64,000 nt of DNA, taken from Aspidapion aeneum. Its lineage: Eukaryota > Arthropoda > Insecta > Coleoptera > Brentidae. Below are positions 1-10,991 of the stretch, in pieces (position 1 is the stretch's first letter; the number at the start of each line of letters is the position of its first letter). Made by a program: the position numbers and the translations under genes. Under the pieces are notes generated by a model that saw only the letters and a list, made by a program, of their open reading frames with translations, was not told the origin of the DNA and did not search any database. Location of the stretch: NCBI GenBank assembly GCA_963576565.1, contig OY755038.1, positions 137,923,624 through 137,987,623 on the forward strand. Reading direction: 5' to 3'.

Positions 1-294
1 CACGATAGCTCCTAAACCACTAAACCGATGTTCATAAAAGTTTCAGGTAAAATAGTGTTCGACACTCACGAGTTGATTAGATTTTGATCAAATTACATTA
101 ATGCTAATGACAGTTTTCTGCCAATTAAATTTTTTTATTAATTAAACACTTAAGTAGTCGCTACGGTGTAAAAAGTGCGCCACTCGATCTAAAAACCATC
201 CAACGTCTTTTTTACCCTTTCTTCTTGGGCATATATTATGGAAATCAAAGATATTTTTGATTATTTATTGTATTTTAGAAATTATTAGTCTATG
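1..294. other. AT-rich stretch without recognisable feature
   Basis: I see no gene, tandem array or terminal repeat here. It is probably intronic or intergenic sequence. Confidence 0.5.
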
Positions 295-296
295 TA

Positions 297-532
297 TACC
301 GGGTGCGCCAAAAAAACCGGACAATTTTTTTTCAATATAACTTTTGAAGTATATCATCGATTTTAATGGGACAAACTGCACTTGGCAGAGAATTATTCAG
401 AGTTTTATCTAAATATCTTTTTCGGTCCGCCGCGCCATATCAAAATCCAAGATGGCGGTCGAAATTAAATTGCACCCTTCAAAGATGCTCGTTTATTCAT
501 GTATTGTCCGGTTTTTTTTGCCCCACCCGGTA
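297..532. mobile_element. Short MITE, Tc1/mariner type
   Basis: A 236-bp element with inverted ends. The left end begins TACCGGGTGCGCC and the right end finishes with the near-complement; both arms continue into a shared ACCGGACAAT block (inverted on the right). TA dinucleotides at 295-296 and 533-534 fit the TA target duplication of Tc1/mariner elements. There is no transposase inside. The short reading frame that crosses it is incidental. The family assignment is by TA target and size only. Confidence 0.8.
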
Positions 533-593
533 TATATATATAAACAATTATTTATATGTCCAAAACGTAAACGCCTAAGCCGAAACAAACGAG

Positions 594-3473
594 TTAGTGC
601 AGGCGCTGTAGGTAGTTGAGTATGCAAAATATGACGACCGCAGTTTGACAATGGATTCTAGCTGACAAAAGGTCGCAGATTAACGATCTGGATGTTTCCA
701 AGCCAGGTTTTGGTCTAATTTTTTTTATCCCCCCTTCTCTTATAGCCGTGTTCGAATTTCTGAAAATTTAACAAAGTTGACGCCTTAAAGCCACAATGAC
801 AGAGAAATTATTAATCAAAAATGTGTAAAATCCAATCTTTATTAGTTTGTTAGCTGCAAAACCCCTCAAAACCTGCGATTTTGAGGTTTTCTTCAAATTT
901 TCTGAAAAACTAAGCTTCTTAGGGAAAAATATGTAATTACCTTTATTATAGACAATAAAATTTGCTGTATTACTGTGAGGTCCGACCAATGACAAAGTCT
1001 TCAGCGGCGTCCGTTAATTGAAGTGATGTAAAAATATGAAAACAAGAAACATGTTTATCACATGATTTAACCGATTTTCTTGAAAACTAAGCTATCTATC
1101 AAAAATTATGTTCTACAGTCAATTGTAGACAATGAAATTTCCTTCAAAACGATGTATAAGAAGGTAAGATTACTGTTTTTTATACAAATTTAGGGTCGTC
1201 CGTAAATTACATCAATTTTGAAAAATCACTAAATTAAGCTTTTTGGGAAAAAAATATTTACACTTTATTGTAGAAAATAAAATTATATTTTTAACTATGT
1301 ATAAGCTAGCGCAGAGTATTACCAAACTTTCCAGCGGCGTCCGTTTGTTCAGAAAATGTTTAAAAAATTAAAAAACCACATGTTTGTCTTATGTTTTACC
1401 CGATTACCTTAAAAACTAAGCCTTCTGTCAAAAATCATGTTACATAGTCGATTGTTGACAATAAAATTTTCTTTTAACTGCTGTGTCACAAAGTGAGATT
1501 TAGCTTTAAATTAAAACCTTACAGGCGTCCGTAAATAAAATCAATTTTTACAAATCACAAATAAATTAATTTTTTTACAGGTTTTATCCAATTTCCTTAA
1601 AAACTAAGCCCAATTGAAAATGTTCTAAACTTTATTGATGAAAACAAAATTCCCATTTTACCGATATATAAGTCAGTGAGATTTGGTTAATGACAAACTC
1701 TCCAGCGAAGTTCGTATAGATATAATGGTCATATAAAACAAAAAAAATAAAAGCATTTTTGTCACATGTTTCATCCGATTTTCCAAAAAAACTAAGCTTT
1801 TTATAAGAAATATGCTTGACAGCTGATTTATAGAAAATAAAATTTTCTTTTAAATGATATATAACTTGGTAAGATTAATTTCATTTTTAAAACTTCAGGG
1901 GCGTTTGTAAATAAAATAAATTTTTAAAAATTAACAAATGAAGCACCACAATATACCCGCCATCTGCATTGATAGTCTTTGCACCCCTTGTACCTTTCCT
2001 TCCATCCCTCCTCCACAAAAAAAAAGATGAAACTCCCCCCGAAAAAAGATTCTAGGTACGGCTCTAGCAGCAAAGGTCATAATTTTGTGGGTACGGTTAG
2101 ATATGTGAGGGGGGATGGCCTACTACCGCCACTGATTCAAATTTTAAGAATCTTTAAAAAAATCGAACCAAAATTAATTTGTTTGGTGATTTTTAAACAT
2201 TGATTTAATTTACGGACGTCCCCAAAGTTTTAAAAATTAAACTTTTCTTACCTTGTTATACATCGTTGAAAAGGAAAAAAAAATTCTACAATCAAGTATA
2301 AAAGACATTTTTTGATAAAGAGCTCGGTTTTTTGGAAAATCGGGTGAAACATGTTACAAAAATGTTTTTATTTATTTATTTTGTAAATGTTCCCCATTTA
2401 CGAACATAATTTTATTTTTTACAATAAATTTTAGAACAATTTTATTGAGCTTAGTTTCTAAGAAAATTGGATAAAACCTGTAACAAAATTAATTTGTTTG
2501 GTGATTTGTAAAAATTGATTTTATTTACGGACGCCTGTGAAGTTTTATTGTGAAGATAAACCTTACCTTGTGGTACGGCGTTTAAAAGGAATTTTTATTG
2601 TCTGTAATCGACTATAGGGCACAATTTTTGATAGAGGGCTTGGTTTTTAAGATAATCGGGCAGAACTTGTGACAAACATGTGGTTTTTTAATTTTTTTCA
2701 CATTTTCTCAAAAAACGGACGCCGCTGGAGAGTTTGCTGTTAATCTGATTGCACTAAACCTATACACTATTAAAAAGGGAATTTCATTTTCTACAATAAA
2801 GTGTGGAATATGTTTTTTCCTAAAAAGCTTAGTTTTTGAGAAAATTGGATAAAACTTGTAAAACAAGGCCCTAAATTGTTATAAATAAAACTAATCCTGC
2901 CCTGTTACACATCGTTTAAAAGGAAATTTCATTGTCTACAACCGACTATAGGACACAATATTTAATAGAGAGCTTGGTTTTCAATAAAATCGGGGAAAAT
3001 AGGTAATATGTATGTTTCTTTTTTTCATTTTTTTGCATTACCTCAATAAACTGGAGAGTTTGTCTTTGTTCGTACCCCACTGACTTGTATATCGCTGAAA
3101 AGGAAATTTTATTGTCTACAATAAAGACAATTACATATTTTTCACTAAGAAGCTTAGTTTTTAAGAAAATTTGAAGAAAACCTAAAAATTTTAGGTTTTG
3201 GGGGTATGGGGGTTTTTGCAGCTAAAATTTAAAGAACTAATATAATTTTATTTTTAGCTTAGGTTTTTAATATTTTTGATTCATTTCTCTGTCATTACGG
3301 CTTTAGGGCATCAACATAGTTAAATTTTCAGAAATTCGAACACGACTATAAGAGGTGGATGGATAAAAAAAATTGGACCAAAACCTGGCTTGGCAACATC
3401 CAGATCCTTGACCCACTGTCAAAGTGCGCTCCTCTTATTTTGCATACTCAACTACCTACAGCGCCTGCACTAA
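594..3473. mobile_element. Foldback element with tandem-repeat arms
   Basis: The outer ends are inverted copies of each other: 594-630 (TTAGTGCAGGCGCTGTAGGT and on) matches the complement of about 3435-3473, and the match continues through the segment with CCAAGCCAGGTTTTGGTC at about 701. Inside the arms a unit recurs: a GCGTCCGT-type core at about 1006, 1198, 1338, 1528, 1705 and 1898, in the complement at about 2210, 2525 and 2707, with poly-A/T and 'ctacaataaa' stretches between. The spacing is about 170-190 bp, with two alternating unit types. A central part of about 1935-2205 is not repeated. No transposase was found. The architecture (long inverted arms built of tandem repeats around a unique centre) is that of Foldback elements. 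I could not find a clear target duplication. Confidence 0.8.
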
Positions 3474-3950
3474 GTAGAATTTAACTAGTTTCTGGCCCAA
3501 GCATATTATAATAAATAGGCATTCGCTCGAAAAGGAATATTATTTGATTAAATTAAACCGTATACCTACCAAATTCTAAATACCTCATTCATAATAGAGT
3601 TCGAGCAAACCCACGGGGCCGACCGAGAGAGGCTCTCTCTCTTTAATGCACCTCATTTAAAAGAGCGGAAGAATTGCCAAGCGCTCCGGGTTGTTTACGC
3701 CAGGTCACTAAATGTCCACGTCTTGAAAAAGGAATCTATAAGCGGGGGAAAGTAGGACGATTGTAAAGTAGATTGGTATAATTGTCTTTGGTATGGCAAC
3801 ACCGCCGACTCTTTCAGAGGAGGCAATTCACAATGAATATTTACACCGTCGTGTATGGCCATCTGGTATGAGATTTCGGTAAATCGGGCCATTTTGGATT
3901 GGTTGTCTATTTATTAGTTTATGCAGATAGCATGATGATGGCGCCTCCAG
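3474..3950. other. Spacer between foldback element and LINE
   Basis: No convincing gene. A 65-codon minus-strand frame (3695-3892) has no recognisable motif. The more GC-rich part from about 3610 could be 5' sequence of the following LINE or older host sequence. Confidence 0.4.
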
Positions 3951-4004
3951 GATCAAAATATTCCGGAGTTAAAATACCCGACCACTCGGATCTCCGGGCG
4001 TGGG

Positions 4005-4970
4005 GTGATCCTGGGGGTCCTTCATGCAAAGATATTAAAAGAAGACCAAAAACTCAACTCAGAATTGATTTTAGCAATTAAAAATGACCTTTCATGTCAT
4101 CGAGAGGAGAAGCTAGAACCAGCGAACCTCGATATCATATGGCTGAAATCACCTCAATGTCATCGACCAAGTTCATTTGCTGCCTCTACCGACCGCCAAG
4201 TAACACCGAGTATCAAAACTTTTTTGCGACATTATCCGAAAACTGTGATAGTATACAGTCTAACTATCCACATGCGGAAATTGTTTTTTAGGCGATTTCA
4301 ACGTCCACAATATACCCTGGCTAAAACACCACAACAAAACAGATAATGAAGGCAGGGAAGCAGAAGCTTTTGCCATAAGTTGTGGTCTAACGCAGCTTGT
4401 CGATGAACCTACCCGTATCTCAGAAAGGGGTGAATTTGCAGCGCTTTTAGACTTGTTCCTAACCACAAATCCTGACTTGTACACAATTCAAGTAGATCCC
4501 CCACTTGGTTCATCCGATCATAAACTTATAAGAACAAAGTGCGAAATGTTCATACCGCCAAGCCAACAATCACTTCCTCGTAAAATGTGGCACTATAAAT
4601 CGGCAAAATGGAATGACCTTAAACAGTTTTACCTGGATTTTCCATGGCAAGAGGTTTGCTTTAAAACAGCTGATCCCACTATTTGCTGTAATGAAATAAC
4701 AAAAGTAATCTTATCTGGAATGGATGCATATATCCCACATACAATAAAACGCAGAGCTAATGCAAAACCTTGGTTCAACAGCCAGTGTTAAACGGCTGTA
4801 CAGAAAAAACACAAGGCATATAACCTTTGGAAACGAGAACAAACCGCTCAAAACCACACAGAATTTATAGAAGCCAGAAATAGTTGCAAAATTACTATTG
4901 ACGCCGCCAAAGAAACATACAATCAAAGAATAAAAAACAGGTTGCTGAATTGTCCAAGTAGTTCTAGGTC
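4005..4970 (+). pseudogene. LINE apurinic-like endonuclease, broken
   Basis: This part would nick target DNA to prime reverse transcription. Readable pieces, in changing frames: FICCLYRPP at about 4170-4196, the core LGDFN from 4288 (holding the catalytic Asp and Asn), DEPTR at about 4405, and LGSSDH at about 4504-4521 with the active-site His. The frame changes near 4090-4100 and again near 4288. A TAA at 4789-4791 interrupts a frame that is otherwise open on both sides, so it is probably a nonsense change. The open part after it, to about 4990, is the linker between endonuclease and RT, rich in Lys, Asn and Gln. The N-terminal third of the domain is missing. Confidence 0.8.
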
Positions 4971-4973
4971 CTT

Positions 4974-6344
4974 TTGGTCTCTTGCAAAAGCCGTTGGATC
5001 AAACTTCACCAAGTCATCCATACCACCACTTACAAAGCCAATATGCTGGCCAAAATCTTTTCCTCCAACTCAAACCTAACAGTGCCAAATGGAAAAACTC
5101 CACAGTTCATTGAAAGGGTTTCCCACAGTATGCCAGAGGTACCCTTTTGTCACAGAGAAATACGAAAATCCCTTAAAAAGTTGGATACAAACAAAGCAAT
5201 GGGTCCAGATGGCATTCCCGCGATAGTACTCAAACATTGTGCTAGCGAACTCACCCAAACTTTCCATCCATCATCATGGAAGTCTGCCGCAGTACAACCC
5301 ATTCCAAAGAAAGGAAAAAAAACAGATCCGTTAAACTATAGACCAATTGCTCTACTTCCGGTGATATCAAAAGTAATGGAAAGAGTTGTGAACAAGCACC
5401 TAACCAAGTACTTGGAAAAGTACAAAATTATCAACGACAAGCAATACGGATTTCGAAAATATAGGTCAACTGGCGATTTACTTACATACGTCACTCACTT
5501 ATGGCAAAAAGCGATTGAGTTGCGAGGTGAAACAAGAACAATTGCCTTAGATATATCTAAAGCATTCGATAAAGTCTGGCATGAAAATCTGCTCAACAAG
5601 CTCAAAGCAACGGGATTGTCGCCGAGACTTTGCACTTGGTTTGAAAGTTACCTTAAGGATAGATCCATTTATGTTGCACTGGATGGCCGGAACTCCAACT
5701 CTTACCAAATAAATGCTGGTGTGCCACAGGGAGCAATCCTTTCGCCAACACTTTTTCTGATTTACATAAATGACCTCATAGATAAAACAGTAAATCCACT
5801 TTATTGCTTTGCAGATGATGGCAATGTAGTCTCCTCAGTCATACCACCCACATGTCTCTCCGCACGTGAATTCCATTACCTTAGACTAAATGAAATATCA
5901 CAGATAAATAACGACTTGGAGATAATAGAGGACTGGGGCAACAAAAACCTTGTACAGTTTGACGCGCAGAAAACCCAAGCAGCCCTGTTTTCAAAAAAGA
6001 CCAGCACCGGTGAGCCAAACATCATGCTATCTGGAAGTGCGGTCGCATTGCAGAGCCAGTTGGAGTTAGGAGTCACTGCAGAGACCAACATGTCTTGGCA
6101 TAGTTACTTGGCAGATATAGCTAAAAGGGCGTCCCAAAAGCTTGAGGTGCTATTTCGTACAAGACATCTGTATACACCAAGCCAACTGCTGACACTCTAC
6201 AAAGCCCAGATTCGACCAACTATGGAGTACTGCTCACATATATGGAGTGCGGCACCCAAACATACCTTAATGCTTTTGAACACCGTGCAAAAACGAGCTA
6301 TCAAGCTGATCAATGACCCCGCACTTACCCGTAGCTTGCTCTGA
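4974..6344 (+). pseudogene. LINE reverse transcriptase (456 codons, defective ends)
   Basis: An RNA-dependent DNA polymerase for target-primed integration. The true frame is entered by a shift near 5040; the first 20 or so codons are a frame artefact. Recognisable blocks in order: AMGPDGIP (around residue 76), SWKSAAVQPIPKKG (about 102-115), YRPIALLPV, LDISKAFDKVW (first catalytic Asp), AGVPQGAILSPTLF, and the catalytic box as CFADDGNVV, then a normal thumb (KTQAALFS). Between KHCASELTQ and PSSWKS the family normally has about 15-20 more residues, so a small in-frame deletion is likely. The frame stops at 6342-6344, where it should continue; the C-terminal part goes on in another frame. Confidence 0.88.
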
Positions 6345-6590
6345 AGAGTTGGCACGTATGATCCCCCCGGGAGTAGCACCTACCAGGCGAACACGTCAAA
6401 CAGACGGTAACCATCAATTTATTGTCAAAATAGAGGCACCAAGAACCTCATTATATCAGAATTCATATCTCTGGAGAACAGCATCGCTGTGGAATAAACT
6501 CCCTGCGACAGTTTTCCCTGCAGGTTACAACGAGCGTGATAGGGATCTCCTTGCGAGTGCGCATACCCGTAAAAAAAAAATTGTTGCCAT
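6345..6590 (+). pseudogene. LINE C-terminal tail after frameshift
   Basis: The downstream frame, open from 6313, reads SLYQNSYLWRTASLWNKLP, which is the usual end of jockey/CR1-type ORF2 proteins (the F/Y..R....WN.LP motif). It shows that the stop at 6342-6344 is a shifted frame and not the natural terminus. The A-run at 6571-6580 is the likely 3' tail of the element, and the next element begins at about 6608. Confidence 0.75.
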
Positions 6591-6607
6591 GCTTTTATTC
6601 TTGTGTA

Positions 6608-7838
6608 CAGTGCAATCCATTATAAGTGGACCCCTTCACTATCACTCAAATGTGTGTTGTTGTTGTTAAAAACAAAAACATGTCAACTAAGTTTTTTCAC
6701 GGGCCTTCATCAAGATACAATTTTTTTTTTGGTCAGACCCCCGGAAAGGGTCTACTCACATGTAACTTTTATATCCTTGCATCGTCAATGTATACTTGTG
6801 GTAAAGGGTGATCACTTATAAATGCAAACCCCCCTTAATTTTTTGAATATTTATCGTAAAAAGATGAAACAATTTTTTTTTTGTAGGACATTTTTTTATA
6901 GGGAACACCCTGTATATTTTTAGATTTGTCTTTTCTTTCTGATTTTAAAAATATATAATATTTCTATGCTACGATAAACAGTTTCTAAGATATAGCGCAT
7001 TTAAATTGTCAATACTTCTATGGTAAAATCATTCATTGTTTACTTTAAAACCAAATAAATGTAAAATGCATAGGATCCTAATGGAGAATTAATGCTTTAC
7101 ATCTCGGAAAATGTTTATCGCAGTACAGACATATTATATATATTTGGAATCAGAAGAAAAAGACAAATCTAAAAATGTAAAAATATACAGGGGGGGTTGC
7201 GTTTATAAGTGATCACCCTTTACATTATTCGAAAGCGTATAAAAAAGAAAAGTAACAGAATAATTTTTTTCCACATATGTCAATTAAAATGTCAATATTT
7301 TTTTACATGATGTACCTTATTCAAAAGCTTTTGAAAAAAGAAAAACAACAATATGATTTTTTTTTACATTCATCAAAGAAAATGTCAAAAAAATTATTTT
7401 TTCAATTTTTTGTCTTTTGGTTTCTTGAAAAAAACAAAAATGCGTTAATTAATTTTGACATGTTTATTGATGTATGTATGTCAAAAAAATATATTTCGTT
7501 GTTTTCCTTCTTTTGCAAGCTTTCAAATGAGGTACTACAAGTAAAAAGTGAAGCATTTGAAAAAATAATTTTTTGACATTTTAGTTGACATAAGCCAAAA
7601 AAATATATTCCGTTGCTTTTCTTTTTTTATAGGCTTTTGAATGATATACCACAAGTGGGGTCATTTCATTTGCAAAAAAATGGTATGTGACTAGACCTTT
7701 TTCCGGGGGTCCAACCAAAAAAAAATTGTGTCAGGAAGGCCTGTGAAAAAACTCAGTTGACATGTTTATGTTTTCAACAATAATAACAAACAAACATTTA
7801 AATGATAGTGGGGGGTTCACTTATAATGGATCACACTG
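6608..7838. mobile_element. Outer MITE with long inverted ends, TA target
   Basis: The ends are CAGTGCAATCCATTATAAGT on the left and its imperfect complement on the right (7818-7838), flanked by TA at 6606-6607 and 7839-7840. The match extends about 190 bp inward: both arms hold 'aacatgtcaac', the poly-T run and the CCGGGGGT block in opposite orientation. There is no transposase. The arm on the right is longer and holds internal AT-rich repeats that yield a meaningless low-complexity frame (7277-7576). It is most like a Tc1/mariner-derived MITE. It is interrupted by the inner MITE at 6804-7220. Confidence 0.8.
6804..7220. mobile_element. Inner MITE, nearly full-length palindrome
   Basis: The ends AAGGGTGATCACTTATAAA and complement are flanked by TA (6802-6803, 7221-7222). 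Almost all of the 417 bp folds back: the block 'agatttgtctttt' at about 6924 is met by its complement at about 7160. Its termini resemble those of the outer MITE (the shared GTGATC...TTATAA core), so both may use the same transposase. It sits inside the outer element and is therefore the younger of the two. Confidence 0.8.
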
Positions 7839-7840
7839 TA

Positions 7841-8050
7841 CCTAAAAGTGTGTAAAAAATGGTGGCAGGGTTTTGTGCAGTTGTGTATTTTAAAGCTTTT
7901 AGGTTGATCTCAAAAGATAACAGTTGTTAAAGGGGTCCCTTTTGAGGAATTTTATGTTTTTCTAACTGTTGTCTAAAATTTTGCTTTTAAGGGAGGAAAC
8001 TTCTATCAGTATCTATATTTACAAAGTAAAGCCTTTAACTGTCTTATGTT
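7841..8050. other. Short spacer before Harbinger gene
   Basis: No gene or repeat that I can support. The 3' end of the Harbinger element should lie here, but I could not identify its terminal inverted repeat. Confidence 0.4.
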
Positions 8051-8053
8051 ATT

Positions 8054-8567
8054 TTAATAAAAAAAATACAAATTATTCAAGCATAATCTCCTTTTTTCCT
8101 CCCGTTCCCTCTTCTCCCTTAGCTCATCTCCATTCAAAACTTCATTTTCTTCTTCATCGTCTCTTCTTCTTTCCCTTATCGTGTCCTCTTCATCTCATTC
8201 GTCCTCATTAAGTATACAAAAGTTGTGGAGAACACAGCATGATATTATGATATCTGCTGTTTTCAAAACAGCCCCAAATTCTGTTTTCAATAGCTGTGTC
8301 CAGCGACCTTTTAAAAGGCCAAATGCATTTTCGATCTTTACTCTGCATTTAGAGAGTTTTTTGTAAAAATTTTTTTTGGAATCGTCCAAATTTTCATGAC
8401 GCCTGGTATGGAGTCATTACCCATTTTTAGATGGGATATGCGGCATCTGCCACAATGTGCCATTGATCGTTGCATATTTCTTCTAGTTTTTTACTAATAA
8501 ATGACATTTTAAAGACTCCGGCCTCATGGATTTTGGAAGGAATCCCTGAAATGCAATAAAACCAAAC

Positions 8568-8664
<97 letters not shown>

Positions 8665-10151
8665 AAGCTTTCTAAAGTAGGGATATAGATTGAAACTGAA
8701 CCGCGATGGGAATGTGAGCCACTTTATATACGGCGTTTCGCCCTTCGAGAAGTTCCTGTTTTTTTCGAGATGCGAAACTTTGAGTAAACGATTGAACGCG
8801 AGCCATAGATAACGCAACTAAAACCTAGAATAATAATGCATTAAACAAAACCTAAATAAAGGCTAACTATAAAATTTCAATAAAATTTGTAACATTATGT
8901 ATATTTTACATACCTGTAAAAATGTCCAAAAACAAAAGACGATGGTCCCAAATGGCCTGCAAATTAAGGGACGGTTGGTCATGTCTATTTACATAAGTGG
9001 ACTTAATTTTGTGATATGGGGTCCTAATATTGATGAATGTTCCATCAATACAACCAATACAACCTAAAAATAAAAATAGAATGAACATATGGAAGCAATA
9101 AAAATACATTATCATTAGGAACAAACTTAAGTGTAATATCTTGTCCACTACAGTTAAATAATAAGTTAAGTGGCAATAAAAAAAAGTTCAAATTGTGGAG
9201 GTTCAAATTATGAAATTTTAACTGTTGTATACCAACCTGGAAATCCCGTCAAATCCTTAAATGCTTCTGCCACCGCTCTCTTGTCTCCAAATTTTATTAT
9301 ATTTGGGGCAATATTTACCAAAAAGGCCATAAAGTTTTTACAGCTCGAAAGACTGTAGTTTCGCCTATGCTAAAACATGTACTAATGTCTCTTATGCAGG
9401 ATTTATTGCCTACAAACCATAAAGATGACAAAGTACAAATACTCGATGGAGTCAGATTGCATCTGTCATGGGTTCGAGTTTTTGGATAAAAATCTGATGC
9501 TTCAAACATCTTATTACTTTTTATAAAAGTTGGCCTTGTTATACGAAAGTTTTTTCGAAACTAAAAAAGTCAAAACTTATAATATACCTAAAGTATTGCA
9601 GGTCACATTTTAGTGTCTCATTAGTTAAAATAGATTTTACCTTAGATAGAGTATACATACCTAAGAAAAAATTAACCAATATACCTAATTAAAATCATTA
9701 TTCTTTCAGTAATTAGAAGAGATCCTTAAATAAGTTATAAACGTTTTTGTTTGTTTTTTAATCGGTTAAATGTGTAACGTTAAGATTTATTGTTTAATGT
9801 AGCTTTTGAAGTGTAAAATGATATTTTAGTTTACATTTGTTATTAGGATGTATATTGGTATCATTTTATGTTTCCTTTTTGCTTTTGGTGCCCACTTTAC
9901 AAGCACATCCACACACTACTTTTGTTTTTTTTCTTACAGTGCGGGTGCTGAGATAAGTTAAGATCAAGACATAAACTTAGCTAATAAGCCATACTTACCT
10001 CTTCCGCAGTAAAGCTGTTGAGTACCTCCAAAAAACATTGAATGCGGCTTCTTTCCTCTGAGTCGGTCAGCAGAACAAATAATTCCTCGTCATCAGACTC
10101 AGAGGAAGAGCTTGAGCTTTCAAGCAATTCAAAAAGCATCGTTGAATCCAT
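8054..10151 (-). pseudogene. PIF/Harbinger transposase (HARBI1-like), intron-containing, broken
   Basis: A DDE nuclease for cut-and-paste transposition. Exons read from the right: 10151-9999 begins with ATG and an acidic Ser/Glu/Asp-rich stretch (51 codons) and ends at a GTAAGT donor. 9560-9237 continues in phase with FRKNFRITRPTF, then the helix-turn-helix (LWFVGNKSCIRDIS); a frameshift lies at about 9322. 9063-8914 carries CIGCIDGT (first catalytic Asp) and YVNRHDQPSLNLQAI. 8545-8054 carries VADAAYP (second Asp) and KIENAFGLLKGRW (catalytic Glu) and an acidic, Arg-rich tail. Stops or shifts occur near 8430, 8400 and 8195-8197 (TGA), after which the same frame runs to a TAA at 8054. The exon joins follow GT/AG. 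A TA microsatellite lies in the last intron. The usual second Harbinger gene (Myb-like) was not seen. Confidence 0.85.
8566..8661. repeat. (TA)n microsatellite
   Basis: About 95 bp of near-pure TA, within the last intron of the Harbinger gene. It produces the artefactual Tyr-Ile repeat frames on the minus strand. Confidence 0.95.
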
Positions 10152-10862
10152 TTTCAAAAAAACTCAAATTTTTCTACTCAATTTTTTGAAAGTAAACAAA
10201 ACAAAAAGAGTTGACACAAATAGAACCGTAAAAAAACACAGTTCTAAAAAGTTCGAATTATCGGAATCATGCGCATTCCCACTGAAATACGAAAATAGAA
10301 CCGCACTCGGTCAGTTCGGTAAGAGAAACACGCCCAGTTGATTGCACCGCGGCAGTGCTTGGCTACTGAAATGCGCGGAAACTCGCCATGACGTCACAGC
10401 TCGAATAATTCTGCCCCGGGGCGGGTAGTGAAAAACGCTATAATTATTTATAGTAAGGAAAGCACCCCGGTCTTTTCATAATACTGTTATACATACCCCC
10501 TGTATACATTGGTTCGGAATACAAAATTCGAGAGGCGCTGATTACAGACCGTCACCCCTGGTATAAACATATTATGGACAGAGTTCTGTACTGTCGCAAT
10601 ATATATTAACCGCTACTCTTGGTATATTTTAACAATTTGTTTTTGATTATGACTGAAATTGACTTTGGCAGAATAGATAAAAATATGACAGTGGTAATTT
10701 CATTTTACATTTTTCGTTTGTGGATGCAGTTTTTCGTTATAAACAATGTTGTGTTGGTGGGTTATATTAGCAAGCAACATCGCTTTCCCAAACGGAACCC
10801 CAAGCTATTTGATGAGTGACTAAAAATACTTCGGCCTAAAATTGTTAACTTTGACGAAAGAC
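10152..10862. promoter_or_regulatory. Upstream region of Harbinger gene, with CRE-like site
   Basis: This is 5' to the minus-strand Harbinger transposase. It holds the palindromic octamer TGACGTCA at about 10390 and a GC-rich patch (about 10360-10430), both unusual for the local AT content, so a promoter is plausible. From about 10500 a stretch with GGAATACAA and GAGAGGCGCTG resembles 27885-27915, so an old repeat is present. No gene is seen. Confidence 0.4.
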
Positions 10863-10991
10863 GAAATTTAGGGTCTACTACGTTTTACCTCGATGCTTGA
10901 AAATGGGTGTTTATTTTTTTAATGATAAGTTTAGCAATCGACTGAGCTTTAAAAAAATGGTCATTTAGCCAAAAATAACGTGACCAACTGT

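Larger units (their letters stand above)
3960..6590 (+). mobile_element. Decayed non-LTR retrotransposon (jockey/CR1-like LINE)
   Basis: A plus-strand LINE with the order endonuclease, linker, reverse transcriptase, C-terminal region, ending in an A-run at about 6571-6580. The 5' end is missing: no ORF1 is seen and the endonuclease starts in its middle. The coding sequence is broken by at least four frameshifts, a stop and a small deletion. The jockey/CR1-like label rests on the type of endonuclease (LGDFN, SSDH motifs) and RT; I cannot assign a clade without a tree. Confidence 0.88.

Noticed and set aside
3695..3892. 65-codon minus-strand frame
   Set aside because: No recognisable domain, splice context or upstream signal; considered chance.
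6603..6821. Small plus-strand frames after the LINE
   Set aside because: They lie in the inverted ends of the MITE and have no motif.
8483..8817. Tyr-Ile repeat proteins on the minus strand
   Set aside because: Translation of the (TA)n microsatellite in a Harbinger intron.
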